Assembly (NCBI GenBank): GCA_041559015.1
Contig: JBFFED010000001.1
Location: 1-64,000 of the forward strand
DNA from: COMBO-56-21 sp041559015
GTDB lineage: Archaea; Thermoplasmatota; Thermoplasmata; UBA10834
Direction: 5' to 3'
Length of the DNA: 64,000 nucleotides
Part shown: one piece after another, positions 8,902 to 17,359 of the stretch
How the letters are laid out: the number at the start of each line of letters is the position of its first letter
How positions within the stretch are numbered: the stretch's first letter is position 1
Notes under the pieces: generated by a model
Database searches by the model: none
What the model saw: only the letters and a program-made list of their open reading frames with translations
Told to the model about the DNA's origin: nothing
Translations under genes and position numbers: made by a program

Positions 8902-9441
8902 ATTCCGAGCATCCGGATAGAGATTCGGGACGCCACCGAGGACGACCTCCCGTCCGTGGTCAAGCTATGGGAGATGCTGGCGAAGCACCACGAGGGCGTC
9001 TCAGAGCACTTCCGGCTGGCCTGGGACAGCAAGAGGAACTGGGCCAAGTACCTCGACCAGAAGTTCTCTGAGGTCAGTACCAAGCTGATCGTGGCCGAGG
9101 AGGACGGGGAGATAGTGGGGTTCATGCTCTGCTTGTTGTCCCCCAACGCCCCGATATTCAAGGAGAGGAAGATAGGCGTCATATCGGATGTGTTCGTGCT
9201 CGAGGAGCGACGCAGGAAGGGTGTCACCCGCAAGATGCTGGACGTGGGCATCAGGTGGTTCAGGAAGAATAAGGTGAGGTTCGTGCAGCTTGGCGTGGCG
9301 CATCACAACATGGATGCGAGGGCGGCCTGGAGGAACCTCGGATTCGAGCCGTACATGATCCATAAGCGGCTCGACCTGGACAGGGATGACAGGCGTGAGA
9401 AGGTCAAGAGAATAGTGACCAGGAAGAAGGTCCGCGGATGA
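8902..9441 (+). CDS. GNAT N-acetyltransferase, with an apparently non-canonical start
   Basis: This is a ~179-residue acetyl-CoA-dependent acyltransferase. The core motif VISDVFVLEERRRKGVTRKML contains the acetyl-CoA-binding R/QxxGxG/A element (here RRRKGV), and the C-terminal region HNMDARAAWRNLGFEP is typical. The first standard codon in this frame is GTG at 8956, but GNAT strand beta-1 and helix 1 (IRIEIRDATEDDLPSVVKLW) are clearly encoded upstream with no ATG, GTG or TTG between them and an upstream stop. The ATT at 8902 stands 8 bases behind gcggag, and I place the start there provisionally. A sequencing indel is the alternative. The acyl acceptor is unknown. Confidence 0.75.
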   Translation: MPSIRIEIRDATEDDLPSVVKLWEMLAKHHEGVSEHFRLAWDSKRNWAKYLDQKFSEVSTKLIVAEEDGEIVGFMLCLLSPNAPIFKERKIGVISDVFVLEERRRKGVTRKMLDVGIRWFRKNKVRFVQLGVAHHNMDARAAWRNLGFEPYMIHKRLDLDRDDRREKVKRIVTRKKVRG

Positions 9442-9459
9442 CGCCTGACGGTACTTGGC

Positions 9460-10611
9460 TCAGGCCAGGACCCTCTTGATCCGTTCCATGCCTTCCTGGA
9501 TGTTCTTCTTGTCGGTCGCATACGATATGCGTATGTGCTGCTCGCCCGCCTTGCCGAACGCCGCGCCACCCGTGACCGCGACCTCGGCCTTGTCCATGAG
9601 GTGCAGCGCGAACTTCTCAGAGCCCATCTCGGCTTCGTACCTCGGGAAGACATAGAAGGCGCCCTTGGGCCTGTCGCAGTGAAGGCTCGGGATGTCCTTC
9701 ATCAGATCCATGATCAGGTCCCTGCGCTCCTGGAACTCCCTGACCATCTCCTTGACCGGCTCCTTGGGCCCTGTCATCGCCGCAAGCCCCCCGTACTGGG
9801 CGAAAGAGGTGGCGTGGGTGATCGAGTGCTGCTGCACCTTGTTGATGCCCGCGAATATCGGTTTCGGGGCGAGCAACCATCCGAGCCTCCAGCCGGTCAT
9901 CGCGTAGGTCTTGCTGAAACCGCTTATGGTGATGGTACGCTCCATCATGCCGGGCTCGGCCGCCATTGAATGGTGCTTCAGGCCGTCGAATATGATCTTC
10001 TCGTACACCTCGTCCGCGAGCACCACGAGGTCGTGGTCCTTCGCGAGGTCAGCGATGCCCTTGATGTCGTCGTGCGTCTCGACAGCGCCGCACGGGTTCG
10101 AAGGGGAGTTGTAGAGTATCATCTTGGTCTTCGGGGTGATGAGCTCGGCCACAGCATCCGGGGTCATCCTCCACTCGGACTCCTCGGTGGTCGTGCAGGG
10201 AACCGCCCTGCCGCCAGCCAGGACCACGCACGGCTCGTATGTCACCCATGACGGGTCGGGCATGATGACCTCCTCGCCCTCGTTGACCGTGGCCATGACC
10301 GACTCGAATATGGCGTGCTTGGTCGGGGCCACCAGGACGTTGGACGGTTCGCAGGGGATTCCGTTGGCCTCCTTGGCCTCCTTGGCTATGGCCTCCCTCA
10401 GCGCAGGCAACCCGGGCGCGTTCAGGTATCTCGTCTTGCCCTCGTCGAGAGCCTTCTTTGCGGCCTCGACTATGTGCCTAGGAGTGTCGAAGTCGGGCTC
10501 CCCGACCGTGAACGAGATGATCTTCTTTCCCTCGGCCTTCTTCTGCCCGGCCAGTTCCTTCATCCTCATCGTACCAGATTCTTGGACTTTCTTGACTCGT
10601 TCAGCGATCAT
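9460..10611 (-). CDS. Class I aminotransferase (aspartate/aromatic family)
   Basis: This 383-residue PLP aminotransferase carries the Schiff-base lysine in SGFSKTYAMTGWRLGW, the PLP-phosphate and Asp/Tyr motifs (NSPSNPCGAV, VLADEVYEKI), and the C-terminal carboxylate-binding Arg region (HIRISYATDK). The start at the CAT of 10609-10611 (MIAERVKKVQESGTMRM) is chosen because ggtggggtga precedes it and the family N-terminus fits. Family members of this type act as aspartate, aromatic or alanine aminotransferases; specificity is not readable. The gene is divergent from the HypE-like gene, sharing a short promoter region. Confidence 0.9.
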   Translation of the reverse strand: MIAERVKKVQESGTMRMKELAGQKKAEGKKIISFTVGEPDFDTPRHIVEAAKKALDEGKTRYLNAPGLPALREAIAKEAKEANGIPCEPSNVLVAPTKHAIFESVMATVNEGEEVIMPDPSWVTYEPCVVLAGGRAVPCTTTEESEWRMTPDAVAELITPKTKMILYNSPSNPCGAVETHDDIKGIADLAKDHDLVVLADEVYEKIIFDGLKHHSMAAEPGMMERTITISGFSKTYAMTGWRLGWLLAPKPIFAGINKVQQHSITHATSFAQYGGLAAMTGPKEPVKEMVREFQERRDLIMDLMKDIPSLHCDRPKGAFYVFPRYEAEMGSEKFALHLMDKAEVAVTGGAAFGKAGEQHIRISYATDKKNIQEGMERIKRVLA

Positions 10612-10737
10612 CGTGTTCACCCCACCCGTGAAGTGCGCGAGCAATATAAAGCATTGGTGTCCAACTATTGGCATGGCGCTGGGAGGCCACCACTCGCATC
10701 AAAACGATATTATGCGGAGATTGCTTTCGATTGCCCA

Positions 10738-11745
10738 ATGGCCCTCAGGACAGGCAAGCTACCACAGGAGATTCTCAGAAGGCTGCTCAGACACAGGGGC
10801 GCGGAGGACAACTCGGTCGTCCTCGGGCCGGCTGTCGGCGAGGACGCGGCGGTCGTGAGACTGGGCAAGGAACTCCTCGTCTTGAAGACCGACCCAGTGA
10901 CCTATGCGACCGACATGATCGGGTGGTACGCGGTGCACGTCAACGCCAACGATGTAGCGACCAGAGGGGCGAGGCCCGCCTGGTTCCAGGCGGTGATATT
11001 GCTCCCCCCGGGCTCCGAGGAGGCGCTTGCGGAGAGCATATTCAAGCAGATATCCCAGGCGGCCAGAACCCTGGGGATCGCAGTTACCGGCGGACACACC
11101 GAGGTCACCCCGGGGATCGACCGGCCCATCGTCGTCGGCGATATGCACGGCCTGCTGGGCAGGCGCAAGCCCGTGACCACCTCTGGGGCAAGGGCCGGTG
11201 ACTCTCTCGTGATGACCAAGAGCGCCGGCATAGAAGGCACGGCTGCAATCGCGCGTGAGAGAAGGGAGGAGCTGCTGAGAGCCTTCGACCCCAAGATGGT
11301 CGAGAAGGCGTCGAAGTACCTGTTCAAGCCCGGCCTGTCCGTGGTCCGGGAGGCGCACGCCGCGCTCGAATTCGGTGTGAGCGCGATGCACGACCCGACC
11401 GAGGGCGGAGTGGCCATGGGGGTGTTCGAGATGGCAGCTGCGTCGAGGAAATCCTTCAAGCTCTATCCGGAGAAGGTCGTCGTTGGCAGGGAGACCTCGA
11501 TGATATGCGAGAAGTACGGGCTCGATCCGCTCGGCCTGTTGGGTTCGGGAGCGCTCCTTGCGACTTTCAGCCCGAAGGACGCTGAGGCCTACTTGAGGAA
11601 GGTCCGGGGCATGGGGATCAGCGCCGCGGTCGTTGGGAAGGTCATACCGGGCAAGGGCAGGTCAATGGCGGTCGCGGGCGACGGGACGGTCACTCCGCTT
11701 TCTTCTTCGGAGCGCGACGAGATCTTGAAGGTTTTAGGGCCTTGA
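10738..11745 (+). CDS. HypE/AIR-synthase-like (PurM superfamily) protein of unknown function
   Basis: This 335-residue protein has the PurM/HypE fold: VGEDAAVV (ATP-binding Asp), HVNANDVATRGARPAWF, VTGGHTEVTP and DPTEGGVAMGV. In the NiFe-hydrogenase maturation enzyme HypE the chain ends in a conserved Cys that is carbamoylated then cyanated. Here the C-terminus reads EILKVLGP with no cysteine, so a classical HypE role is unlikely. Archaea carry such HypE-like paralogues of unknown role. The start is the ATG in caatggcc; a TATA-like gatatta lies about 30 bases upstream, suggesting a leaderless transcript. The 3' end overlaps nep1 on the opposite strand by 56 bases. Confidence 0.8.
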   Translation: MALRTGKLPQEILRRLLRHRGAEDNSVVLGPAVGEDAAVVRLGKELLVLKTDPVTYATDMIGWYAVHVNANDVATRGARPAWFQAVILLPPGSEEALAESIFKQISQAARTLGIAVTGGHTEVTPGIDRPIVVGDMHGLLGRRKPVTTSGARAGDSLVMTKSAGIEGTAAIARERREELLRAFDPKMVEKASKYLFKPGLSVVREAHAALEFGVSAMHDPTEGGVAMGVFEMAAASRKSFKLYPEKVVVGRETSMICEKYGLDPLGLLGSGALLATFSPKDAEAYLRKVRGMGISAAVVGKVIPGKGRSMAVAGDGTVTPLSSSERDEILKVLGP

Positions 11746-12463
11746 CCTCCGGGGTCTTCTCCGGCGCCTTCTGAGCCACTCTGGCCACCTCGGGCGAGGT
11801 GGTTATCGCGCAGAGCGCCTTCGCGGTGACAGTCCAGGCCTTCATCATCCTGGGGCCGAGGGATATCTTGGAGTGTGGGAACTTGCTCAGGTCCGACCTG
11901 AACCCGCCCTTCGAGAAGCCGCCTATGATCACAACGACGCGCTCCCACTCCTCGGACGAGAACTTCTCCTGCAGGGGTGTCAATTCACCCTCCTGCGCCA
12001 GTACTATGACCTCGTCCGGCTTCAGGGCTTTCACGAGGGCGTCGAGCGGGACATCGTTCCTCAGTTCTAGAAGGGCGTTCTCCCTCGACGGCACGACCCT
12101 CTGGTCGTAGAGCTGCTCGATCAGGCCCACGAACCTCGGGTAGTTGGGTGGGAGCCGCGTCTCGGGCTTGACTGCGATGACGTCGTTGTTCCTTGTGTGC
12201 ACGAACACCCTCAGCTTGCCGTCGGCGGACAGGTCGGAGTCCATCGACAGCATGAGGTAGAAGTGGACGATGTCCGGCCTGCCGCGCCTCTCCGACTCCG
12301 GGAGCTTCGAGAACGCGGGGTGGTGGTGGGACGCATCGAGCAGTATCTTCTCAGGGGCCTTGCCCCTCGCGCGCGCGTTGTTGAGTATGCATCTCTCCCT
12401 GAGCAGCTCGGGGGGCACGAGCTCGAGCTCCGAATCCGCGAGTATGAAGAAGTACTGCGTCAT
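11690..12463 (-). CDS. nep1: Nep1/Emg1-type SPOUT rRNA pseudouridine N1-methyltransferase
   Basis: This 257-residue SPOUT-class methyltransferase methylates a hypermodified pseudouridine in the small-subunit rRNA and assists 30S assembly. Diagnostic motifs are LLDASHHH, RGRPDIVHFYLM, NYPRFVGLIEQL and the knot region VIIGGFSKGGFRSDL followed by AWTVTAKALC. A basic Lys/Arg tail (SRSRRAPKKKAE) extends past the usual end and is encoded in the part overlapping the convergent HypE-like gene. The ATG at 12461-12463 overlaps the stop of purP (ATGA, 12460-12463), so the two are translationally coupled. Confidence 0.9.
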   Translation of the reverse strand: MTQYFFILADSELELVPPELLRERCILNNARARGKAPEKILLDASHHHPAFSKLPESERRGRPDIVHFYLMLSMDSDLSADGKLRVFVHTRNNDVIAVKPETRLPPNYPRFVGLIEQLYDQRVVPSRENALLELRNDVPLDALVKALKPDEVIVLAQEGELTPLQEKFSSEEWERVVVIIGGFSKGGFRSDLSKFPHSKISLGPRMMKAWTVTAKALCAITTSPEVARVAQKAPEKTPEVKALKPSRSRRAPKKKAE

Positions 12464-13530
12464 GAGAGTATCTCCCCCAGCCTTCCGCTCTCCTTGGCGA
12501 ACTTGACCTCTTGGGCTATCCTCCTGCCGGTAGACACACCGGGCTCGAGCAGGTCGGAGTACGGGGAGCCGGACACGAACGGGTTGGTGCCCGCCACTAT
12601 CCTGGACGATATCTCGAACACCTTCACCTGTAGATTGTCGGTCACGATGCACTCGAGGCAGAACGGGCCAATCATGCCTCCGAACAGCTCCAGGGACTTC
12701 TCGACGGCCCTCTCGCCCATGTCCAGCAGCTTCGGGAGCAGGGACTCGCGGACCACGACGGGCACGTTGCCCGTGACGACGAATGTCGGGAAGAAGCCGA
12801 GCTTCTTCAGCTCCTCCTGTGCCCCGAGCTTGTACATCTCGTCTATGTTGGACTCATCGCGCCTGTCAATGCTAAGGAGCTCGAGCACGCCCTTGCTGAG
12901 CTTGTAGCCCTGGGTCCTGATGGGCGAGTAGAAGTAGTGTATGTAGTACCTCGTGCCGAGGATGTACTCCTGGATTGAGAACTTCTGGCTGTGGTCTATC
13001 CCGAGCTTGAAGTCCGGATAGTCCTTCGCTATGAAGAACCCGCGTCCGCCCTTGGCGCCGTCGTACTTCACGAGCACCGGCCTGTCGATGAGCTTGGGGT
13101 CGTCTATCTTCCTGGGCATCTCGAGACCTGCCCCGGTGATCCACAGCCGCTCCTTCTCCCGGTCGCTCTCCCAGTCGAGGACCGTCCTGTTCCCGAAGGT
13201 CGGCACCTCGAGCTCCTCGAAGTTCCTCGTGTTCATGTACTCGATGAAGGAGCCGTGGGGGACGAGGATCACGTTCCTCTCTGTCAGCTCTGAGGCCCTG
13301 TCCAGGAGCTGCGTGTATGAGTCCACGAAGAAGAACTCGTCGGGCTTGCCCCTCGGGAAGGCATCATAGAACTTGGTTTTCTGTCCGACCGCTATACCAA
13401 GGGTCTTGAAGCCCTCCTTCCGGGCGCCGTCGAATATCTGGAGCGACGTGTGAGAACAAGCGGTGGCGATGACCAGGTTGTCCTTGTCATAGCCATCTAT
13501 TATGCGGTTGATCCTCTCCCGGGAAACCAT
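12460..13530 (-). CDS. purP: FAICAR synthetase PurP (ATP- and formate-dependent)
   Basis: This 356-residue archaeal enzyme of purine synthesis converts AICAR, formate and ATP to FAICAR. It has an ATP-grasp fold: N-terminal IATACSHTSLQIFDGARKEG, VLVKYDGAKGGRGFF (ATP-binding lysines and glycine-rich loop), IQEYILGTRYYIHYFYSP, and LECIVTDNLQVKVFEISSR with metal ligands. Length and motifs match the family throughout. PurP is characteristic of archaea lacking the bacterial PurH transformylase domain. It forms a two-gene operon with nep1. Confidence 0.95.
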   Translation of the reverse strand: MVSRERINRIIDGYDKDNLVIATACSHTSLQIFDGARKEGFKTLGIAVGQKTKFYDAFPRGKPDEFFFVDSYTQLLDRASELTERNVILVPHGSFIEYMNTRNFEELEVPTFGNRTVLDWESDREKERLWITGAGLEMPRKIDDPKLIDRPVLVKYDGAKGGRGFFIAKDYPDFKLGIDHSQKFSIQEYILGTRYYIHYFYSPIRTQGYKLSKGVLELLSIDRRDESNIDEMYKLGAQEELKKLGFFPTFVVTGNVPVVVRESLLPKLLDMGERAVEKSLELFGGMIGPFCLECIVTDNLQVKVFEISSRIVAGTNPFVSGSPYSDLLEPGVSTGRRIAQEVKFAKESGRLGEILS

Positions 13531-13617
13531 TATCGCACATATTCTGTTTTCTGATTTAAAACTTGCCTCACCGTTATGGGGCGAGCGTCCAAAGTATAAG
13601 ACGCAGCCTGGCCGACA

Positions 13618-14382
13618 TCAGACCCTCGCGTGCCGCCTCAGAACCTCGCTCCCCAGGAGGAGTATCTCAAATCCATTCAGCTCGCCCAGCAAGACGCCGT
13701 CGTCGTCGACCACGGGAAGGTCCTCCATGCTGTTGTCTATCATCTTCCTGAGCGCGGTGATCAACTTGTCGTCCTGGTAGACCGTGACTGGCTTGACCAT
13801 GTACTCTTCCACTGAGAACGGCAACACCCCCCTCTTGCTCCTGACCACGGGCCGGTCCTTGTCGAAGAGCGACAGGGAGCTCTCGATGGCTTTCAGCATC
13901 TGATTGAGCCCGATCATCCCCAGTAGACGCCTCCCGTCATCCACCACGTACGCGCTCCTCGTCCGAGGGTCCGCGAGGACCCTGTCCACGACCTCGTTGA
14001 GTATCATCCTCTGCGTGACGATTATCGGGTCGGTCACCACGAGCCTGAAGGCGTCCCGAACATACCGGAATGAGAGTTCGTCAGCCATCCTCTCGAACAT
14101 CCCTGCGCTCAGCTCCCGCTCGACTATCTCGAGCGCGGACCTGCCTGTCTGGGTCAGGGTGTGCTTCTTCCAGGTCCTCCTGCCAGGCTCCAATTGCTCG
14201 AGCACGCCCCTCGACTCCAGCTCCTTGAGGCCGGTGCTCACGTTCTGAATGGAGCGGCCAGAGTCCTGAGCAATCTCTGAAGCGCCTGCGAACTTGTGGT
14301 GCTTGAAGTACCTGATGGTCACGAGCCGTCTGTCGGATCTTATAATCCACTTCGCGATATCCCTGGTGTCATTCTCCGCCAT
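13618..14382 (-). CDS. Winged-helix DNA-binding protein with paired CBS domains
   Basis: The 254-residue protein begins with a winged helix-turn-helix of MarR/ArsR-like type (residues ~15-90: ASEIAQDSGRSIQNVSTGLKELESRGVLEQ). Two CBS motifs follow, about residues 115-175 (VTQRMILNEVVDRVL...AYVVDDGRRLLGMIGLNQML) and 190-250 (VEEYMVKPVTVYQDD...LPVVDDDGVLLGELNGFEIL). CBS pairs sense adenine nucleotides, S-adenosylmethionine or similar ligands, so this looks like a one-component transcription regulator. It is divergently oriented to the opine-dehydrogenase/mutase/AsnB-like unit across a 226-base AT-rich region, which makes that unit the likeliest target; this is inference. Confidence 0.8.
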   Translation of the reverse strand: MAENDTRDIAKWIIRSDRRLVTIRYFKHHKFAGASEIAQDSGRSIQNVSTGLKELESRGVLEQLEPGRRTWKKHTLTQTGRSALEIVERELSAGMFERMADELSFRYVRDAFRLVVTDPIIVTQRMILNEVVDRVLADPRTRSAYVVDDGRRLLGMIGLNQMLKAIESSLSLFDKDRPVVRSKRGVLPFSVEEYMVKPVTVYQDDKLITALRKMIDNSMEDLPVVDDDGVLLGELNGFEILLLGSEVLRRHARV

Positions 14383-14451
14383 GCTATCACTGAGCGAGCC
14401 GCAGGACTGGACTCTCTACCGCGCATGCCCTTCGATGATAATCGCTGGCAA

Positions 14452-14490
14452 CCGTTTAATAGTTATTCATCATTTATCATAATTAGTCAT
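14452..14490 (-). promoter_or_regulatory. AT-rich promoter region between the CBS regulator and the opine/mutase/AsnB-like unit
   Basis: A strongly AT-rich block (gtttaatagttattcat, catttatcataattag) stands out in otherwise GC-rich DNA. On the minus strand, actattaaac (14454-14463) makes a TATA box for the CBS regulator with a leader of about 50 bases. On the plus strand, aaagttatc near 14550 could serve the genes starting at 14609. Confidence 0.5.
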
Positions 14491-14608
14491 AGGGATGGCC
14501 CCTACTGATCCTCGCCATCTGTGAAACAGACCAGCTGGGGGCATCCCGCAAAGTTATCACGAGGGTGTAAGTCTGCGTACCTCCAAATCGAGAGGTGAAT
14601 CGAGGCCG

Positions 14609-15688
14609 ATTTTCGCGGTCCTTGGGGCCGGGCATGGCGGCCTGGCGATGGCCGGGCACCTGGCGATCATGGGCTTCCCCACGCGACTCTGGAACAGGTC
14701 GCGTGAGAGGATAGACAACGTCAACGACAGGGGCGGCGTCGAGGTCGAGGGGGTCATCGAGGGCTACGGCAATGTGGAGCTTGCCTCGGACGACATCGAG
14801 GAGGTGCTCGACGGCGCGGACGTCGTGATGGTAGTCGTGCCCGCACCTGGGCACAGAGACGTCGCCGAGCTGTGCGCGCCCTATCTCACCAATAGGCACT
14901 CCGTGATACTCAATCCCGGCAGGACCTTCGGGGCGATAGAGTTCATGAACGTGCTCAGGCAGAAGAAGGTCAAGGCAAGGCCAATCGTCGCCGAGACGCA
15001 GACTTTCATCTATGTGTCAAGGCACGCGGAGCCGGCCAGGGCTAGGATAATCCAGATGAAGAACTCGGTGCCCTTGGCGGCCATCCCCGCGCACAAGACG
15101 CCCCAGGTCCTCGAAGTCGTGAGACGCGCCTTCCCGCAGTTCGTGGCAGCGAGCAACGTGCTCGAGACGAGCCTCGACAACATAGGTGCGATATTCCACC
15201 CGTCGCTCACAATCCTGAATGCCGCAAGGATAGAGTCCACGCACGGGGATTTCGAGTACTACCTCGAGGGCATCTCGCCCTCTGCCGCAAGGGTCCTGGA
15301 ATCGGCGGACGCGGAGCGGGTGGGCGTCGGTGCCGCACTCGGGATACATCTACACACAGCAAGGGAATGGCTCTATCTAGCCTACGACTCCCCTGGGAGA
15401 AGTCTCTACGAGGCGGTCCAGGCGACCCCCGGATACAAAGGCGTCCGCGCCCCCGCCACCTTGACCCACAGATACATCCTGGAGGACGTCCCCATGAGCC
15501 TCGTGCCCATCACATCAGTTGCAGGGCTCGCCGGGGTGAAGACCCCGACCCTCCAGACGCTCATACATCTTGCATCGACCATGCACGGCCGAGACTTCTG
15601 GGCCGAGGGAAGGACCGTCGAGAAGCTCGGGCTGGCAGGCATGTCAGTCAAGGACATCAGGATGCTGGCCGTCAGGGGTGTGCGCTGA
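14609..15688 (+). CDS. Opine (octopine/nopaline) dehydrogenase family protein
   Basis: This ~359-residue NAD(P)-dependent enzyme is of the opine-dehydrogenase family, which reductively couples the amino group of an amino acid to a 2-oxo acid. The nucleotide loop IFAVLGAGHGGLAMAGHLA opens the protein. The family's C-terminal domain is clear: NIGAIFHPSLTILNAARIE, YYLEGISPSAARVLE, and RYILEDVPMSLVPI. The first ATG in frame is 14648, but that cuts the GxGxxG loop in half. No ATG/GTG/TTG lies upstream in frame, while ATT at 14609 follows gaggtga with 11 bases between, so I start there. The stop overlaps the next gene by one base (TGATT), implying coupling. Product and substrates are unknown. Confidence 0.8.
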   Translation: MFAVLGAGHGGLAMAGHLAIMGFPTRLWNRSRERIDNVNDRGGVEVEGVIEGYGNVELASDDIEEVLDGADVVMVVVPAPGHRDVAELCAPYLTNRHSVILNPGRTFGAIEFMNVLRQKKVKARPIVAETQTFIYVSRHAEPARARIIQMKNSVPLAAIPAHKTPQVLEVVRRAFPQFVAASNVLETSLDNIGAIFHPSLTILNAARIESTHGDFEYYLEGISPSAARVLESADAERVGVGAALGIHLHTAREWLYLAYDSPGRSLYEAVQATPGYKGVRAPATLTHRYILEDVPMSLVPITSVAGLAGVKTPTLQTLIHLASTMHGRDFWAEGRTVEKLGLAGMSVKDIRMLAVRGVR

Positions 15689-17346
15689 TTAGGATCCTTG
15701 GAGCGGCCATAGGCAACTGTGTCCACGTCGGCGGCATAAATGCGTTCCTGGGGCTGGCGAAGGGCATGGGATACGAGGTAGAGTTCATGGGCCCTGCGGT
15801 CCCGGTCAGGCAGCTGGTGCCCGCGATCAAGCTCAAGAACCCGGACATAGTCGCGCTGAGCTACAGGTTGACCGCAGAGTCTGCGGCACCCATCTTCGAG
15901 GAGCTGAAGGCGGAGATCGAGAAGGACCCTGCCCTTCAGGGCAGGCGATACCTCTTCGGGGGCACCGCCCCCGTTGCGATGGTCGCCCGCGACAGCGGCA
16001 TCTTCGAGGCGGCGTTCGACGGCAGCGAGCCTGTGGAGGCCATCAAGGCGGCCCTTCAGAGAGTACCCGTACCCAAGGAGGAGAGGGTCTGGAGCCCGAG
16101 CCTCATAGGTCGGATAGAGAGCTCGTACCCCGTCCCGCTCCTTAGACACCATTTCGGGCTGCCGAGGATGAAGGACACCCTCGAGGGCGCGAGGAGAATC
16201 GCGGAGGCGGGTGTTCTGGACATACTCTCCCTGGCACCCGACCAGAACGCCCAGGAATCCTTCTTCCGGCCGATGGAGATGGACCCGAACCTGGACGGCG
16301 CCGGGGGCGCGCCCTTCAGGAGGCCTGAAGACCTGAAGGCGGTCTGGGACGCCACCAGAAGGGGCAGCCACCCGCTCCTGAGATGCTACAGCGGCACTCG
16401 CGACCTCATAAAGTGGGCGGAGATGCTCAAGTCAACGATCGACATTGCCTGGGGGGCAGTGCCGATCTCCTGGTACAGTGAGCTGGACGGCCGGTCGAAG
16501 CGCCCGCTCAGGGACGCGATCGCGGAGAACCAGGAGGCCATCAGGTGGTACGCCCGGAGCGGAATCCCGGTCGAGATAAACGAGTCGCATCAGTGGGCCC
16601 TGAGGGGCTGCGGCGACACTATAGAGCTTGCGATGGCGTACGTTGCCGCCTGCAACGCGCGCGCGCTCGGCGTTAGGGACTACGTTTGCCAGCTCATGTT
16701 CGACACGCCGAAGGGCATCTCGCCTTCCATGGACCTGGCGAAGATGCTCGCCAAGCTGGAACTCGTCGAATCGCTCGCGAACGGCACGTTCAAAGTCATC
16801 AGGATGGTGAGGTCCGGGCTGGCATCCCTGTCACCTTCCCAGAATGAGGCGAAGGGCCAGCTCGCCGCGTCGATATACTCCGCCATGTCCCTTCAGCCGC
16901 ACATAGTCCATGTCGTTGGTTTCAGCGAGGCCGACCACGTCGCCACGCCCCAGGAGATAATCGAGAGCTGTCAGATAGCGAAGGGGGCCGTGGCCAAGGC
17001 CCTGCTTGGCATGCCGAGCCCCGAGGCCGATCCAAAGATCGCGGCCAGGAAGGCGCAGCTGCTTGAGGAGGTGAAGTTCCTCCTGGACGCGGTCAAGAGG
17101 ACTGGCAGCAAGGAGGTCAAGGAGCCGCTCACATCGCCCGAGGTACTGTCAATGGCGGTGAAGCGCGGGCTCCTGGACGCCCCCGACCTCAAGGGGAACC
17201 CTGCAGCGCTCGGCTCGATCACGACCACGATCGTCAACGGCGCGTGCGTGGCAGTCGACAGGGCCTCGAACCTTCCGATTCTGGAGAGGGACCGGGTGGC
17301 GAAGCTCGCAACAACCGAGGAGGACCTCGACCTCGTGGAGATATAG
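15688..17346 (+). CDS. Cobalamin-binding protein fused to a GlmE-like (methylaspartate mutase E) barrel
   Basis: Residues ~1-115 form a B12-binding Rossmann domain (RILGAAIGNCVHVGGINAF, then VALSYRLT and LFGGTAP). The His-x-x-Gly of the DxHxxG motif is present, but the Asp position is Cys (CVHVGG). Residues ~150-480 resemble the TIM barrel of glutamate mutase subunit E: AIRWYARSGIPVEINESH, GCGDTIELAMAYVAACNARALGV, then GLASLSPSQNEAKG and HVVGFSEADHVATPQEI. This would make it a one-chain carbon-skeleton or amino-acid mutase, or a derived relative. The ATT at 15688 is the inferred start: it overlaps the upstream TGA, and ggggtg lies 7 bases before it. The reaction is unproven. Confidence 0.7.
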   Translation: MRILGAAIGNCVHVGGINAFLGLAKGMGYEVEFMGPAVPVRQLVPAIKLKNPDIVALSYRLTAESAAPIFEELKAEIEKDPALQGRRYLFGGTAPVAMVARDSGIFEAAFDGSEPVEAIKAALQRVPVPKEERVWSPSLIGRIESSYPVPLLRHHFGLPRMKDTLEGARRIAEAGVLDILSLAPDQNAQESFFRPMEMDPNLDGAGGAPFRRPEDLKAVWDATRRGSHPLLRCYSGTRDLIKWAEMLKSTIDIAWGAVPISWYSELDGRSKRPLRDAIAENQEAIRWYARSGIPVEINESHQWALRGCGDTIELAMAYVAACNARALGVRDYVCQLMFDTPKGISPSMDLAKMLAKLELVESLANGTFKVIRMVRSGLASLSPSQNEAKGQLAASIYSAMSLQPHIVHVVGFSEADHVATPQEIIESCQIAKGAVAKALLGMPSPEADPKIAARKAQLLEEVKFLLDAVKRTGSKEVKEPLTSPEVLSMAVKRGLLDAPDLKGNPAALGSITTTIVNGACVAVDRASNLPILERDRVAKLATTEEDLDLVEI

Positions 17347-17359
17347 GAGTTCGGATACG

